Origin: Symbiodinium natans
Taxonomy: Eukaryota; Sar; Dinophyceae; Suessiales; Symbiodiniaceae
Assembly: GCA_905221605.1 (NCBI GenBank)
Contig: CAJNDS010001735.1
Coordinates: 587,636-640,135 of the forward strand
Direction: 5' to 3'
Length of the DNA: 52,500 bases
Made by a program: the position numbers and the translations under genes. Each line of letters opens with the position of its first letter. Positions within the stretch are counted from its first letter, which is position 1. Below, in pieces: positions 1 to 10,892 of the stretch. The notes under the pieces were generated by a model, which was given only the letters and a program-made list of their open reading frames with translations, made no database searches and was not told the origin of the DNA.

Positions 1-270
1 TGTTCATAGGAGGTTACAGGATTCTAGGGTGTGGAAGAACAGGTTTCTGGCCTCAGAGGTGCAGGGTTTAGGGTTTAGGGTTTAGGTGTATAGGGTTTAG
101 GGCTTAGGGTTTCGGGTTTAGGGAGCGTGCCCGAAGAAGAGGGATGAACCAGAGGTCTAAATAGGGTCGCGAATGCCAAGCTTATGGGGTTTAGGGCTGA
201 TGGGAGAACCCCAAAACCGCCCCAACCCCAAAAGCCAATAGGCCCATCCTAAACTCTTGGGGTGCTTGCA

Positions 271-355
271 TGGTCCCTTAGTATGGGCCCTCACAAAAAC
301 ACAAGGGCCGCTAAATCCATTCAAGAAGGTAAGGGACAATAATATTAAGAAACCA
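271..355. mobile_element. Family D inverted-repeat element
   Basis: Left TGGTCCCTTAGTATGGGCCC, right (reverse complement) TGGTTTCTTAATATTATTGT then CCCTTACC. About 85 bp. Confidence 0.55.
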
Positions 356-1147
356 TGTAATCCTAAACCATAAAACCTAAACCCTAAACCCAAATGACCC
401 TGAGCCTAGCCTCTCCCTGTGTTTATCGCCAACTCTTTGACCCTTCCCCTTTAAGGATCCCAGAACTTTCTCCCCAAGCCTTAAGGGTTTAGGGTTCAGG
501 GTTGAGCTCTGTTGACAGCAAAAATCGTGAACTTAAAAATGAGCAACCGTGCACTCTAACCTAAAAAATGAAAAAAAAAACACACACACTCGAACCACCT
601 TCATTCAACACCCGAACGCACCCTAAACCCTAAACCCTAAACCCTAAACCCTAAACCCAAAACCAAAAACCCTAAACCCTAAACCCTAAACCCTACACCC
701 TAAACGCTGAACCTAGGGCCTGCTGCGATGTAGGTGCTGGCCAGGGCAGGAAGCTCTGGATGCCGCTGAGGAGTCACACCCTGCCTCGGCGCCAGGGTTT
801 AGGGTTTAGGGTTTAGGGTTTAGGGTTTAGGGTTTAGGGTCGAGGGTCTAGGGTCTAGGGTCTGGGTCTTAGGATTTAGGGTTCAGGGTTTCGAGCATGC
901 AGCCGCCAACTTGTGAAGCCCAGATCTTGACTGATTCGAGTGCAGCGAATTGCCGTCCTCCAATCTTTTGCTCCGGACGACGTTTGATCCCACTTCATGA
1001 GATTTCCTTTGAGGAGTATAATGTCAGGGCCGGGCAGACTTTGAAGATCTATGCTCGCAAACCTGCTGAATTCCAGCTGGCCATCAGGGCAGCATACAAC
1101 TGTAGCACAAACACCCCGAACCCTCAGGCTCCTTTGGCCATTCAGCA

Positions 1148-1241
1148 CTCCTCGATCACTTCCTCATCGGCCGCAGCGGCGGCAGCTTTCTCGTCCTCCA
1201 CGGGAGTGGCAGGTTCAGCCCGGCAGACCTCCTTGGCCCGC
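1148..1241 (-). CDS. Acidic C-terminal exon
   Basis: After CCATCGTATACAG| the minus strand reads RAKEVCRAEPATPVEDEKAA, then AAAADEEVIEEC and TGA. Acidic and alanine-rich, with G or C at most third codon positions, it looks like a protein tail. The plus frame over the same bases is a poor S/A-rich shadow. The nearest upstream island on this strand (1411-1505) is open too (RIAERKPPNLGGLSFWHPIN...) and ends before GTGTTC, but the phases do not match directly. Confidence 0.45.
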
Positions 1242-2137
1242 ACTGTATACGATGGACAAGAATCCATGGCTCCCCCCCCCGCTTGAGGCCAGGATGGCGC
1301 GTTGGATAGCATTGAGCAACACCCATAAAGTTGTCACGTCGAGCACCCTTAAACCCTGAACCCTAAATCCTACACCCAAAACCCTCGACCCTAAACCCAG
1401 AACACCTATAAGGGCTGTATCGCAAAGGGACGCAGGCCGCTGAGTTAATGGGATGCCAAAAGCTCAAGCCGCCAAGGTTCGGGGGCTTTCGCTCGGCAAT
1501 TCGAACCCAGAGGCTTCGGGTTTAGGGTTTAGGGTTTAAGGTCTAGGGTTTAGGGTTTAGGGTTTAAGGTCTAGGGTTTAGGGTTTAGGGTTTAGGGTTT
1601 AAGGTCTAGGGTTTAGGGTTTAGGACTGAGGGTTTGGGGTCTAGGGGATAAGGGAACAGAGGCCTAAAGCCCTGAAGTCACCTCACTGCCTTGGGTTTCG
1701 AGTGTTCTTGGTGCTTCAGGTATTGAATTGCGGCAGCTCTCTTAAGCATGTTCCCTTATCGGGCTATCCTGAGTCTGTGAGATCACAAAGAATCCGAACT
1801 CCAACATGGTTTAGGCCTTTAGGGGTTCACGCACCATTCCCAACATTCAGCCCCAGAGAACTCAACAGTAGAAACCCCATGCCTCAAACGCTCTGAGCCC
1901 TAAGCCCCTTAGGATGTCTGGGTTAACCATGGCGTTTAGGGTTTAGGTTTAGGGAGAGAGCTGAGGGTTGAGGGTGTAGGGTTTAGGGAAACAATCCTGG
2001 TAAAAGGCTGCCTCATCGACTGCGAGCGAAATCAGAAAAAAAAACACCCTTGACCCAGAACAACTCTGCTTCCTATTCCTAAACCTAACAACAGCCACCT
2101 AGAAAACCCCTTACCCCCAACCCTTGAACCCTAGCCA

Positions 2138-2320
2138 TTTACACCCTAAACCCTAAACCCTAAACCCTAAACCCTAAACCCTAAACCCTAAACCCTAAAC
2201 CCTAAACCCTAAACCCTAAACCCTAAACCCTAAACCCTAAACCCTAACCCTAAACCCTGAACCCTTCCCCCTAAACCCTAAACCCTAAACCCCAAACCCT
2301 AAACCCGAAACCCTAAACCC
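2138..2320 (-). repeat. Long CCCTAAA array
   Basis: About 25 units in C orientation, the first 15 nearly perfect, decaying to CCCCAAA, CCCTGAA and CCCGAAA on the right. Confidence 0.93.
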
Positions 2321-2329
2321 GTCCCCAAA

Positions 2330-2415
2330 AGAGGGGCTCTTCATCGCTTTCGAGCTTCGGCCGCCGTGGGAGTGCAGCCGGCCGCTTCTTCGGAGGCCTC
2401 GCTCGACCGATTTAG
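2330..2415 (-). CDS. Exon-like island with basic and acidic peptides (frame uncertain)
   Basis: Two minus-strand frames look like protein. One reads ARPPKKRPAALPRRPKLESD then EEPLFWGR and runs into GTTTAG. The other reads KLNRSSEASEEAAGCTPTAA then EARKR and stops at TGA. The plus strand is open as well. It is probably one exon of a minus-strand gene, but I cannot choose the frame. Confidence 0.3.
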
Positions 2416-2712
2416 CTTTTCTCGGTTTAGGGTTTAGGGTTTAGGGTTTAGGGGAAGGGTTTCAGGATCTAGGGGTTTTTGTGCGTCTGGCCTCTTGCAA
2501 TGCAGGGCTGGTAGAGTTGCACTTGACTGTACAGCTCTCTTGGTTCAAGAGGTTCGAGTTTTTCCTGGTTTACAGATCTGCAACTCTAAACCCGAAACCC
2601 TCAACCCTAAACCCTAAACCCTAAATGATGGTTTAGGGGTTCTGGCTTCTTGCGGCGCCCTTTCTCAGGTTTGGACGCGGCAATCTGAAGGCTTTCAGGC
2701 TCAGCGACCGGC

Positions 2713-2829
2713 TTAGGGTTTAGGGTTTAGGGTTTAGGGTTTAGGGTTTAGGGTTTAGGGTTTAGGGTTTAGGGTGTAGGGTTTAGGGTTTAGGGTTTAG
2801 GGCTTAGGGCTTAGGGTTTAGGGTTTAGG
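2713..2829 (+). repeat. Long TTTAGGG array
   Basis: About 16 units, the left part perfect, the right part with CTTAGGG and TGTAGGG variants. Confidence 0.93.
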
Positions 2830-3182
2830 AGGGCCTAAAGCATCCCAAACGGGTCAAAAGGAAACCTCAAGACTACCCCCAAAATCCTTCGAAGTTCACG
2901 ACGCTCGAAAGTCGTAAAGCCCCCAATTTGAAGCACCTTCATCACTTGGTAGGCCCGTAGCCACATCAGAAGTTTTGGTGGTTCATAAGGGAACCACCCA
3001 TGATCCCCAAAAACATGTAAAGGGTAGCCCAACAAGTCGGGTTCAAGAACCTCTTACCAAAAAAGAAATCCAACAATCTCTACCCCGAAATATCCTCTAC
3101 TCAACCCCCAAAACCCGACACCCCTGCTCTCCAAACCTTAACCCCTAACCGGTAACCCTTAAGCCCCCTAAACCCCGTAAAC

Positions 3183-3205
3183 CCCCCCCCCCCCCCCCCC
3201 CCCCC
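3183..3205. repeat. Poly-C tract (23 bp; further C or G tracts elsewhere)
   Basis: Comparable tracts: G at 12629, 14279, 32820, 50193; C at 14839, 15407, 23447, 29022, 52417 and 52454. Tract lengths of 15-30 are likely sequencing-unstable. Confidence 0.9.
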
Positions 3206-3339
3206 AAACCCCAAAAAAACCCCGAAACCCTAAACCCTAAACCCTAAACCCTTAAGCCCTAAACCCTAAACCCCCCCCTAAACCCCAAAAAACCCCCGAA
3301 ACCCGGGCCTCGGAGCCATGAAGTCTTGAAGGGGGCTCT

Positions 3340-3441
3340 GCTTCTTATGAGGGTTTAGGCTTTAGGGCTTTTTTTCAGGATTTAGGGTTTGCTTCTTATG
3401 AGGGTTTAGGCTTTAGGGTTTTTTTCAGGATTTAGGGTTTA
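3340..3441. repeat. Two tandem copies of a 51-bp unit
   Basis: GCTTCTTATGAGGGTTTAGG and the next 31 bases occur twice in succession with one substitution near the T-run. Confidence 0.9.
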
Positions 3442-3629
3442 GGGTTTAGGGGTTAGAGGGTTGAGGGGTGTGCGAAAGTACTCGGGGCTATTGCTTCGGA
3501 TGCGGCTCTATTTTTGGGCTTCCTTGATGCCCCGGAAATTAGGGGGTGCGATCTTTTTTGCTTTTCTTGAGGCGGGGGGTTCAGGGTCTAGGGTCTAGGG
3601 TTTAGGATTTAGGGTCCTTTGGGTTGCAG

Positions 3630-3740
3630 AAGTGCCAGGCAGTGCCTTCTAGCAACCCGCTGGTCGGTCTGCAAACAGCTGCGGACAAGCGGTGTAGGGT
3701 CTCGCATCCAGCAGGGCTCTTTGGGGTGTTTGGCTTTAGG
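3630..3740 (+). CDS. Exon-like island after a good acceptor
   Basis: After CCTTTGGGTTGCAG| the plus strand reads KCQAVPSSNPLVGLQTAADK then RCRVSHPAGLFGVFG and enters a G-orientation array. The minus strand is open too (VARRHCLALLQPKG). The family is unknown. Lengths and signals fit the exon pattern of the window. Confidence 0.28.
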
Positions 3741-4398
3741 GTTCAAGGTTTCGGGTTTAGGGTTTGGGGCTAGGGTTTAGAGTTGAGGGTTTAGGGTGTT
3801 TAGGGCTTAGGTTTAGTCGGGGTGTAGGGGATCATGACAGTCGTCGTGGACCCAGATTTCCAGACCCTGGGACGATCCAAAAGTAGTTCCTCTTAAGGGT
3901 TCCTAAGAATGACCCAATAGTAGGGTAGGGCACTATTCCTCGTCCTGCACATAATCCCTAACCCCCAAGCAGCCTCCACGCTTTTCTGCTCTAACTCTGG
4001 TACTTAAGACTTGGGCCCAAAGAGGGCCCCAAACCCTAAACCCTGAACCCTAAACCCTGAACCCCAAACCCTAAACCCTAAACCCTAAACCCCAAACCCT
4101 AAACCCCATCAACCCTCAACCTGTTCGCCTGGGGCAGTGCCGTATGATGGACTCCGCGAGTTGCGTGGGTTAATTGAAGGTCGATTCTAGCTCGGGCTGC
4201 GAGTTTAGGGTTTAGGGTTTAGGGGGTTTGGGGTTTAGGGTTTAGGGTTTAGGGCTTTACATGGGGGTTAAGGAGCGAAGGATGTAGGGGTTTAGGAAAA
4301 TATTGCATTGCAAAAGGATGCAAGGGCTTAAGGATGTAAGGGCTTAGGGAAAAATACTGCGTTGCCACTAAGGTTAAACGCCGCAGGGTCGGAGGGGA

Positions 4399-4457
4399 GG
4401 CCCCCTAGGTCTGCTCCTGCTCCTCAAGGTCGTAGTCAGGAAGCTCTTCCTCATCTC
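4399..4457 (-). CDS. Acidic exon or C-terminus
   Basis: The minus strand after GTGCCCCAG| reads RDEEELPDYDLEEQEQT and meets TAG. The strongly acidic, low-complexity sequence is typical of protein tails and unlikely as noise. A G-orientation array (4475-4510) lies upstream on the plus strand, so in sense the intron would be C orientation. The product is unknown. Confidence 0.4.
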
Positions 4458-5458
4458 TGGGGCACTTCCGGGGATTTGGGGTTTAGGGTTTCGGACTTAG
4501 GGTTTAGGGGGGTTTCGAGGGCTCTCTTCCCCAACTCAAGCTGAACAGTCTGGTTTAGGATTTAGGGTTTTTTGGGTTTTAGGGTTTTAGGGTTTTAGGG
4601 TGTTAGGGTGTTAGGGTGTTAGGGCTTGGGGTTTTTGGGGTTCAGGGCTTGGGGTGTAGGGTTTCGAAGGTTTGGAGTGTCGGGTGTCCAGGGCTAAGTG
4701 TACCGTCTTCGGTCAGGGCCTCGAGAGCTCTCGGCTTCAACGCAGGGGCGCCCGAGACCCTGAACACTCCGGATAGGTGGACCCCAAACCCTAAACCCTA
4801 AACCCTAAACCCTAAAACCCCTAAACCGTGAACCTATGGCTAGGTAAAACCCTAAACCCGAAACCCTCAAACCTAACCTGTGTTAGAGGTCCTTCAATCC
4901 GAGGCTCGAAGCCCCAATTAAATCCGAAGGAACCCTAAACCCTAAACCCTAAACCCTAAACCCTAAACCCTAAACCCTAAACCCTAAACCCTAAACCCTC
5001 AACCCGAAATCTCCCCCTAGAAACCTCAGACCCGGAAGCTTCTAGAAGCCAGAGGTGGCCCATTGGGGAAGCTCGGTTTTCAAGGATGCTTAGGGCCTTA
5101 GGGTTTAGGGTTTAGGGTTTAGGGTTTAGGATTTAGGGTTTTAGGGTTTAGGGTTTAGGGTTTAGATAGAGGTTAGGACCGGTCAGGATGTAAGGAATTA
5201 GGGTTTTGTAGGTGGGGATTGGGAATTCGTGTTTGTAGGGTGCATGGCTTCGGGTTTAGGGCTCAGGGCGCTGGTCATGCTTAGAGTGTAGATAAGTAAG
5301 GAAAGGGCCCTAAACCCAAAAGCCTGAAGGCCCCAAAGGCCCCAAGGGCCCTAAACCCTAACCCTAAACCCTAAACCCTAAACCCTAAACCCTAAACCCT
5401 AAACCCTAAACCCTAAACCCTAAACCCTACTGTGAGGTTTTTGTTGAAGGGGCTTTTG

Positions 5459-5553
5459 CAGCTTAAGGGTTTGGGAACGGCTACGGTGAGGAGCCGAGGC
5501 CGAGGCTGCCATAGCCTGCGATTCTTGGCCCCGAAGGCGGTCGGGGCCCTGTT
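5459..5553 (+). CDS. Exon-like island after a good acceptor
   Basis: After GAAGGGGCTTTTGCAG| the plus strand reads LKGLGTATVRSRGRGCHSLR then FLAPKAVGALFG, and runs into the GTTTAGGG array of 5555-5945. The antisense frame is serine/alanine-rich and less convincing. The product is unknown. Confidence 0.3.
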
Positions 5554-5554
5554 T

Positions 5555-5945
5555 GGGTTTAGGGTTTAGGGTTTAGGGTTTAGGGTTTAGGGTTTAGGGT
5601 TTAGGGTTTAGGGTTTAGGGTTTCGGGTTTAGGGTTTAGGATTTAGGTTTAGGGTTTAGGGTTTAGGGTTTAGATGGGTTTAGGGTTTAGGGTTTAGGGT
5701 TTAGGGTTTAGGGTTTAAGTTTAGGGTTTCGGGTTTAGGGTTTAGGATTTAGGGTTTAGGTTTAGGGTTTAGGGTTTAGGGTTTAGAAGGGAGATGGGTT
5801 TAGGGTTTAGGGTTTAGGGTTTAGGGTTTAGGGTTTAGGGTTTAAGTTTAGGGTTTCGGGTTTAGGGTTTAGGATTTAGGGTTTAGGTTTAGGGTTTAGG
5901 GTTTAGGGTTTAGATGGGTTTAGGGTTTAGGGTTCGGGTTTAGGC
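5555..5945 (+). repeat. Telomeric higher-order repeat, period 120 bp
   Basis: The marker GATGGG recurs at 5673, 5793 and 5913, exactly 120 bp apart. Variant units (TTAAGTTTAGGG, TTTCGGG, GGATTTAGG, AGGTTTAGG) recur in the same order within each interval. Small differences in unit number show the copies have diverged slightly. This requires segmental duplication rather than telomerase addition. Confidence 0.85.
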
Positions 5946-6027
5946 TTTAGGATGTAGGGTTTCGGGTTGATGAACTCAAGCTTAAGCGCGCAAGGCGAGA
6001 CCCTCCTACCCTGCAGCGCCGAAGCCG

Positions 6028-6110
6028 GAGCGCCAGTGTGATTCCCGCGGGGGAGTGGTAGCTGATGGCTTGTGGGTTCAATCTCTCAAGCCGAACCCCC
6101 CGGTAAACCC
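6028..6110 (+). CDS. Exon-like island (strand uncertain)
   Basis: Plus strand, after GACCCTCCTACCCTGCAG|: PKPERQCDSRGGVVADGLWV then QSLKP. Minus strand: RLERLNPQAISYHSPAGITL then ALRLRRC before GTAGGA. Both are exon-like with plausible splice signals, so the island is probably coding but its strand is undecided. Confidence 0.3.
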
Positions 6111-6582
6111 CCTAAGCCCGAAACCCTGTAAACCCACACCCCAAACCCCTAAACCCTAAAGGCCTAAATCCTAGAGGTCTACAATCCCTAAAGGCCCTGA
6201 TCCCTAGAGCCGAAACGTGGAGTTCAGGCTGGGGGGTTTAGGGTTTAGGGTTAGGGTTTTGGGTTTTGGGGTAGAAGCAGGCAAGTGCGTGTAGGGACCT
6301 CCGGGCGTCCTAGACCCTAACCTCCACTTTCCCAAGACCTAGCAACTTCCCAATGCCTTGGGGAGCCCCCCAAACGCCTCAGAATGCATATGAAGTAGGG
6401 TCTTTACTGCTATGCTAGTCTCATGCTAGTCTCCCCAGAAGGGCACCTAACATATACACAGCAAGATGAACCCAGGGTTTAGGGTTTAGAGGTTTAGGGT
6501 TGAGGGTTTAGGGTTTAGGATTTAGGGTTAGGTAAATCCCCTTTCCGGACTCCTCACTTGCACCCCGACCTGCCAGCGTCCG

Positions 6583-6675
6583 CGAGCTGTGTGCGGAGAC
6601 GAGCCCGCTCTACGCACGATCGGTGCGAACACTGAGCCAGCAAAGGTCTGCGGCGGGAACTGTCAGAATTGAGGG
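6583..6675 (+). CDS. Exon-like island
   Basis: After a pyrimidine-rich stretch and GACCTGCCAG| the plus strand reads VRELCAETSPLYARSVRTLS then QQRSAAGTVRIEG before telomeric variants begin. The composition is typical of protein. No motif is recognised. Confidence 0.33.
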
Positions 6676-7254
6676 TTCAGGGTTGCCCTAAACCCTATAA
6701 ACCCCAAACCCCAAACCCTAAACCCTAAACCCTGAACTCCAAACTCCTAAACCCTAAACACCCTTCAGGGTCTGGGTTTCAGGGGTCAGGGTTCCCAAAT
6801 CGCGACCCTCCTTGGCACCTGGGTTTTCTGGCAGAACTGTCGGGCCCTTGTATGGCTTTATGTTTAAGGACTCTCTGCCCGAAGCCCCAAACCCTAAACT
6901 CTAAACCCTAAACCCTAAACCCATCCCTACAGACCCCCCCGAAGTTGTACTCTTGAATGGGTTTAGGGTTTAGGGTTTAGGGTTTAGGGTTTAGGGTTTT
7001 TGGGAATGCGTTTACACCCCCCAGCAAGAAGTCCCACCTTTGTGGAAGCCGCTCTCTCCTCGTCGCCTAAGTCGAAAACCTTCCCTAAAGCCCGAAAAAA
7101 ACCGAAACCCTAATCTAAGAAATATTCAACATGCCCCTTGGGCATGCCCCTTGAAACACACTCAGGAGCATGGTAACAATCATTCCTTAACAATTCTCCT
7201 TTTTGGAGGTTACGGGGTATGGGTTTGGGCCATATATTGAATCATTCTTAGACC

Positions 7255-7409
7255 TACTTGAAGGTTCATGGGACTTACTAACCACTTATAACTGGGCTTA
7301 TAACCCTACTTATAATTGGGTTACCCCCTTTAAGGCCCTTCAGGGGTATTATAAGTAGGGTTATAAGTACAGTTATAATTGGTTAGTAAGTACCATGAAC
7401 CTTCAAGTA
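7255..7409. mobile_element. Family A inverted-repeat element (MITE-like), copy 1
   Basis: Terminal inverted repeat CTTGAAGGTTCATGG, flanked by TA on each side, with an AT-rich interior of TATAAC/GTTATA motifs. 155 bp including the TAs, no coding capacity. Nearly identical to 32535-32689. TA flanks and size suggest a Tc1/mariner-type non-autonomous element. Confidence 0.88.
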
Positions 7410-8103
7410 ACCTTTTTCGCGCGACTCCCCGAAGTTTGGCAGGGCTTTGCCCGCGTCATGCGCGAAAGTCGTCGCTGAGCTGGGTCTGGATATGGGCTTA
7501 GGGTTGGTATAAGGTCTTCATTTAGTAAACTTTATGTCTGTATAGGGTTTAGGGCTTATTAGGGCTTTGGGCTTGAGGTCTACAGCTATTTAAGGTGTAC
7601 TTCGGGTCTAGGGCTGCGGGCTTTGGGTTCTCAGGGAAGATCCCCTAAAGCCAAAGTTTAGCTTGGAAATGCAGGCCTTTAAAAAGCTTAGACAGAAAGA
7701 GGCCTTGTTGAAGCCTTTAAACCTTCTATCCTAAACCCGCAAGCTTCCGAACCCTTAAACCCAAAAACCCAACTCTTAGCAACGTCAACCTTTAAACCCC
7801 TTAGGCCTCAAACCTCAAAACCCCTGAAGCCCTACAGCCTTAAAGCCGAGACTCTAGAACCCTCAACCCTCCAGCCTAAACCCTGACACCCAGGGTGAGA
7901 CAGGAAAGCTGCAGCTGCAAGCTTTTCCCAAGCAGGGGGCTCCAGAACTTTCAGGCGCTTCGGGATCGGGGTTAGGTTCTAGGATTTGGGGATTCAGGTT
8001 TAGGGTTTGGGGTTTAGGGTTTGCCATACTTTGGGTTTAGGGCATTCAGAGTCTTAGTGTTAGAGCATGGGCCAATTTAGGGCTTAGGAATGCGAGGTGT
8101 GTG

Positions 8104-8232
8104 GGAGAGAGAGAGAGAAAAGATAAATAGAAGGAGAAAGAGACAGAAAATCATAAAGATAAAGAGGAAGAGGAAGAGAAAGCGAAAGAGAGAGAGAGAG
8201 AGAGACAGAGAGAGAACGAGAGAGCGAGGGAG
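8104..8232. repeat. Purine-rich GAGA tract
   Basis: AGAGAG and AAAGAG repeats over 130 bp, potentially triplex-forming. Overlapping open frames of K/R/E or S/L/F are artefacts. Confidence 0.93.
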
Positions 8233-8374
8233 GGAGGTCTCACTTTTTTCATGCGGGAGGCCCGCTTGCAAACCCTACGCCCAGCTTTAAAACACACAAT
8301 CGGCCCGACAAGTGCGCTGTAAGCCCTGGAAGTTGCCTTCGCCACCCAGCCCAAGATATCCTAAGTTCAGTGTA

Positions 8375-8468
8375 GTAGGGTTTAGGGTTTAGGGTTTAGG
8401 GTTTAGGGTTTAGGGTTTAGGGTTTAGGGTTTAGGGTTTAGGGTTTAGGGTTTAGGGTTTAGGGTTTA
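8375..8468 (+). repeat. Near-perfect (TTTAGGG)13 array
   Basis: About 13 uninterrupted TTTAGGG units between two unrelated islands. Confidence 0.95.
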
Positions 8469-8545
8469 GAAGGACCACGGCTGGGTCAATGTAGGGATGG
8501 CCTCAACCCTCAACCCTGAGACCTAAACTCCCTCACATCTGAAAG

Positions 8546-8670
8546 TCTACTTGCCCGACGACTGAAGTTCGAAGAGCCCTGGCTGAACTGCGTTCACTGC
8601 TGACTGCCCTCCTGGAGGAACAGGGCCAGCTAGATCTTTCGGGACTTACGGCAGGGCACCGGTTGGCTTA
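8546..8670 (+). CDS. Helical C-terminal exon
   Basis: The plus strand reads EVRRALAELRSLLTALLEEQ then GQLDLSGLTAGHRLA and reaches TAG. Leucines and charges are spaced as in an amphipathic helix. Antisense frames are interrupted. The array 8375-8468 lies upstream. The start is not fixed because no strong acceptor is visible in the 60 bp before it. Confidence 0.42.
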
Positions 8671-9644
8671 GGTCTCCACCCCTTTCCGAACCCGAAACCC
8701 TAAACCCTCGACCCTAATTCCCCAAACACTAAACAGGTCATAGACCCCCTAAACCCGGCGGAGGTTAGGCAAAAAAAACACCGGGCCCCCCTAAACCCTA
8801 CACCCCAAAACCGAAAGGTTGAATGAGTGTAGGCTGACTTCCTTAAGCACCTTGGCACCCCGGCAGGCGTCCCTAAACCCTAAACCCTAAACCCTAAACC
8901 CTAAACCCTAAACCCTAAACCCTAAACCCTAAACCCTAAACCTTATAAGCCTAAGCCCTAAACCCTAAACCCTGAACCTAAACCCTAAACGCTAAACCCC
9001 AAACCCTAAACCCTAAAGCCTAAACCCTGCAAAGCGTGGAGGTTTAGGGTTTAGGGTAAGGGGGAAGCATGAGGTGTTCCAACGAGGCAGAATCCATCAG
9101 GGCGAGGAAGATGCCCCTGAATCAACCCGAGCACAAGACCTGCACTCGCCACCCTAAACCCTAAACCCTAAACCCTAAACCCTGAACCCTCAACCTTGCG
9201 ACCCCTCAGCCTCTTGCCATCCTTGAGCTTTCAACCCTCAAGTGCCCGGAGCTGCCAAACCTGAACCCCAAAAAAACGGTACAAAACGCTCGGGTTTAGG
9301 GTTTAGGGTTTAGGGTTTTGGGTTTAGGGGCCTTAATGATTTCAACAGGGTTTTGGAGTTATTCTAGTATACTCATAAAGCATAAGGGAATACTATTCGT
9401 AATTATTCCGACCCCCATCGTACATCCTGCAGAAAACCCTCATGACTCTATAGACCCTCTAAGCAGCCCAATGAACCTCCAGGGTTTGGTGTTTAGGGTT
9501 TAGGGTCTGGTTTTGGGTTGGGGTCTCTTAAACCCTAAACCCTAAACCCTAAACCCTAAACCCTAAACCCTAAACCCTAAACCCTGTAAGATAAGCTCTG
9601 AAGCCCTCTAATCTCCCAACCCAGCGAGTGCCTGCTGCTTTGGC

Positions 9645-9760
9645 AAGTTCGCTGGCGGCACTGGGGTGTCTTCCAACCACTCCTCGTGTACTGGGTCTTC
9701 GAATTAATTCTACGGACCCTTAGCCACACCCAAGCCCTGGGATGATATCATGACAATACC
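9645..9760 (+). CDS. Exon-like island, possibly membrane-spanning
   Basis: After a textbook acceptor (CTCTAATCTCCCAACCCAG|) one frame reads ECLLLWQVRWRHWGVFQPLL then VYWVFELILRTLSHTQALG, with a possible transmembrane stretch. A second frame (SACCFGKFAGGTGVSSNHSS) is also open. The acceptor is convincing; the frame is not. Confidence 0.33.
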
Positions 9761-9779
9761 CACACAAAAAGCATGTCTT

Positions 9780-10298
9780 TTAAGTGGACCTTTGTACTTG
9801 TATGTCTTCCGTACCACGGCGGAATACGAGCTGTGGACCTATAGTTAGCACCCCATAGCCCGGCTGGAGGAACGATTTCAAAGCCCCGAAAGGTGTAGGA
9901 TTTAGGGTTTGCGAGGCAAGAGCAGAGGTTGCTCTGTCATTCTCTGAATCTGAAGGTCTCCTGATCTGCAGAGTTTTGGCCTTCAACGGGTCGGCCTGAT
10001 GTGTAGAAGATTCATCTGCATATGAAGCTCTTCTACGATCACGCGACGAAAGCAACTGTTTCCGCCAATGCTCCAACCTTGACGCTGCACGCCCGAATTT
10101 CTCCAACTACTCTGTGGGCTTACTAAACCCTAAACCCTAAACCCTAAACCCTAAACCCTGAACCCTAAACCCTAAACCCTAAACCCTAAACCCTTGGTTC
10201 ATGGGCAGTTTGCCGTAGGCCTATGAGAGCCCCAGGGATGATCATACCCAGTTCTGCACTGCCCGTGAAACTCCAAGTAGGGTCCATAAGGCCTTGGG
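9780..10298 (-). CDS. C-terminal part of an unidentified gene, two exons around a telomeric intron
   Basis: Exon 10298-10192 follows CCCTATCAG| and reads GLMDPTWSFTGSAELGMIIP then GALIGLRQTAHEPR, ending AGG|GTTTAGGG. The intron 10107-10191 is a TTTAGGG array (in sense) ending CAGAGTAG|. Exon 10106 onward continues in phase 0: LEKFGRAASRLEHWRKQLLS, SRDRRRASYADESS and so on, a charged sequence open for 109 codons to TAA at 9780. A 49-bp GC-AG intron near 9873-9921 may be included in that frame. The start at 10106 is an exon start, not an initiator. The plus strand over 10004-10560 also offers phase-consistent exons; the charged composition and long unbroken frame favour minus. Confidence 0.42.
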
Positions 10299-10318
10299 CT
10301 GATAGGGCATGCAGCATG

Positions 10319-10447
10319 GTTTAGGGTTTAGGGTTGTTTAGGGTTGTTTAGGGTTTTTTAGGGCTCAGGGTTTAGGGTTTAGGGTTTAGGGTTTAGGGTT
10401 GTTTAGGGTTGTTTAGGGTTGTTTAGGGCTCAGGGTTTAAGGTTTAG
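10319..10447. repeat. TTTAGGGTTG-type array with internal duplication
   Basis: The array begins GTTTAGGG and ends GGTTTAG, and contains two similar blocks of GTTTAGGGTT units each closed by GGGCTCAGGGTTTA. Read on the plus strand it has exact GT...AG ends and joins two open frames in phase 0, but minus-strand exons overlap both flanks, so its intron status is uncertain. Confidence 0.75.
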
Positions 10448-10892
10448 GCTGCGCAAGACCGCTTCATTGCGGATGAAGGGGTTCCATTAGATGCCCCCAA
10501 CACAAGCGGAGCAACACGGGACCTCTGTGCAGCAACCTGCCTGTCATACCCTCAGAACCCCAAACCTACTTTTTCATAGGGTATTACGATAAAACCCTTA
10601 AAAGGATTCTTAGGTAACCTACAAAAAAGAGAGGCTTTGGCTTCTTAAGGTAAGGCCATCTCCCTGCCCTTCTGAAACCCTACAGATCCTAAAGCTCCAT
10701 CAGCGCCTATCTGTGCTTCAGAACTCATCAAGAACTTAGGGTTTAGGGTTTAGGGTTTAGAACACTGCTCATAAACTGCACAGTCCAGAAACCCTAGAAA
10801 CCCTAAACCCTCACTGAGGACAAGTCCACGCGCCGACCCATGTCCCATCTTGCCAGGAGTGAGAACCCGTCCTGCACATGGGAGGGTTCCGG

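Noticed and set aside
1-120. The window start as a chromosome end.
   Set aside because: Arrays at 1-120 are short, degenerate and no denser than elsewhere; both orientations occur throughout.
897-1286. A 129-codon plus-strand frame.
   Set aside because: Its right half is the antisense of the acidic minus-strand C-terminus at 1148-1241; the left half shows no motif.
1495-1510. AATTCGAACC, resembling a tRNA T-loop (also GGTTCGAG at 2551 and GGGTTCAATC at 6084).
   Set aside because: No acceptor stem, anticodon arm or D-arm can be folded around any of them.
8077-8354. K/R/E-rich and S/L/F-rich open frames on opposite strands.
   Set aside because: Translations of the GAGA tract.
10209-10560. 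Plus-strand exons 10209-10318 and 10448-10560 with a perfect GTTTAG...TTTAG intron in phase 0.
   Set aside because: It overlaps a minus-strand chain with a longer charged frame; one cannot tell by eye, so only the minus model is listed.
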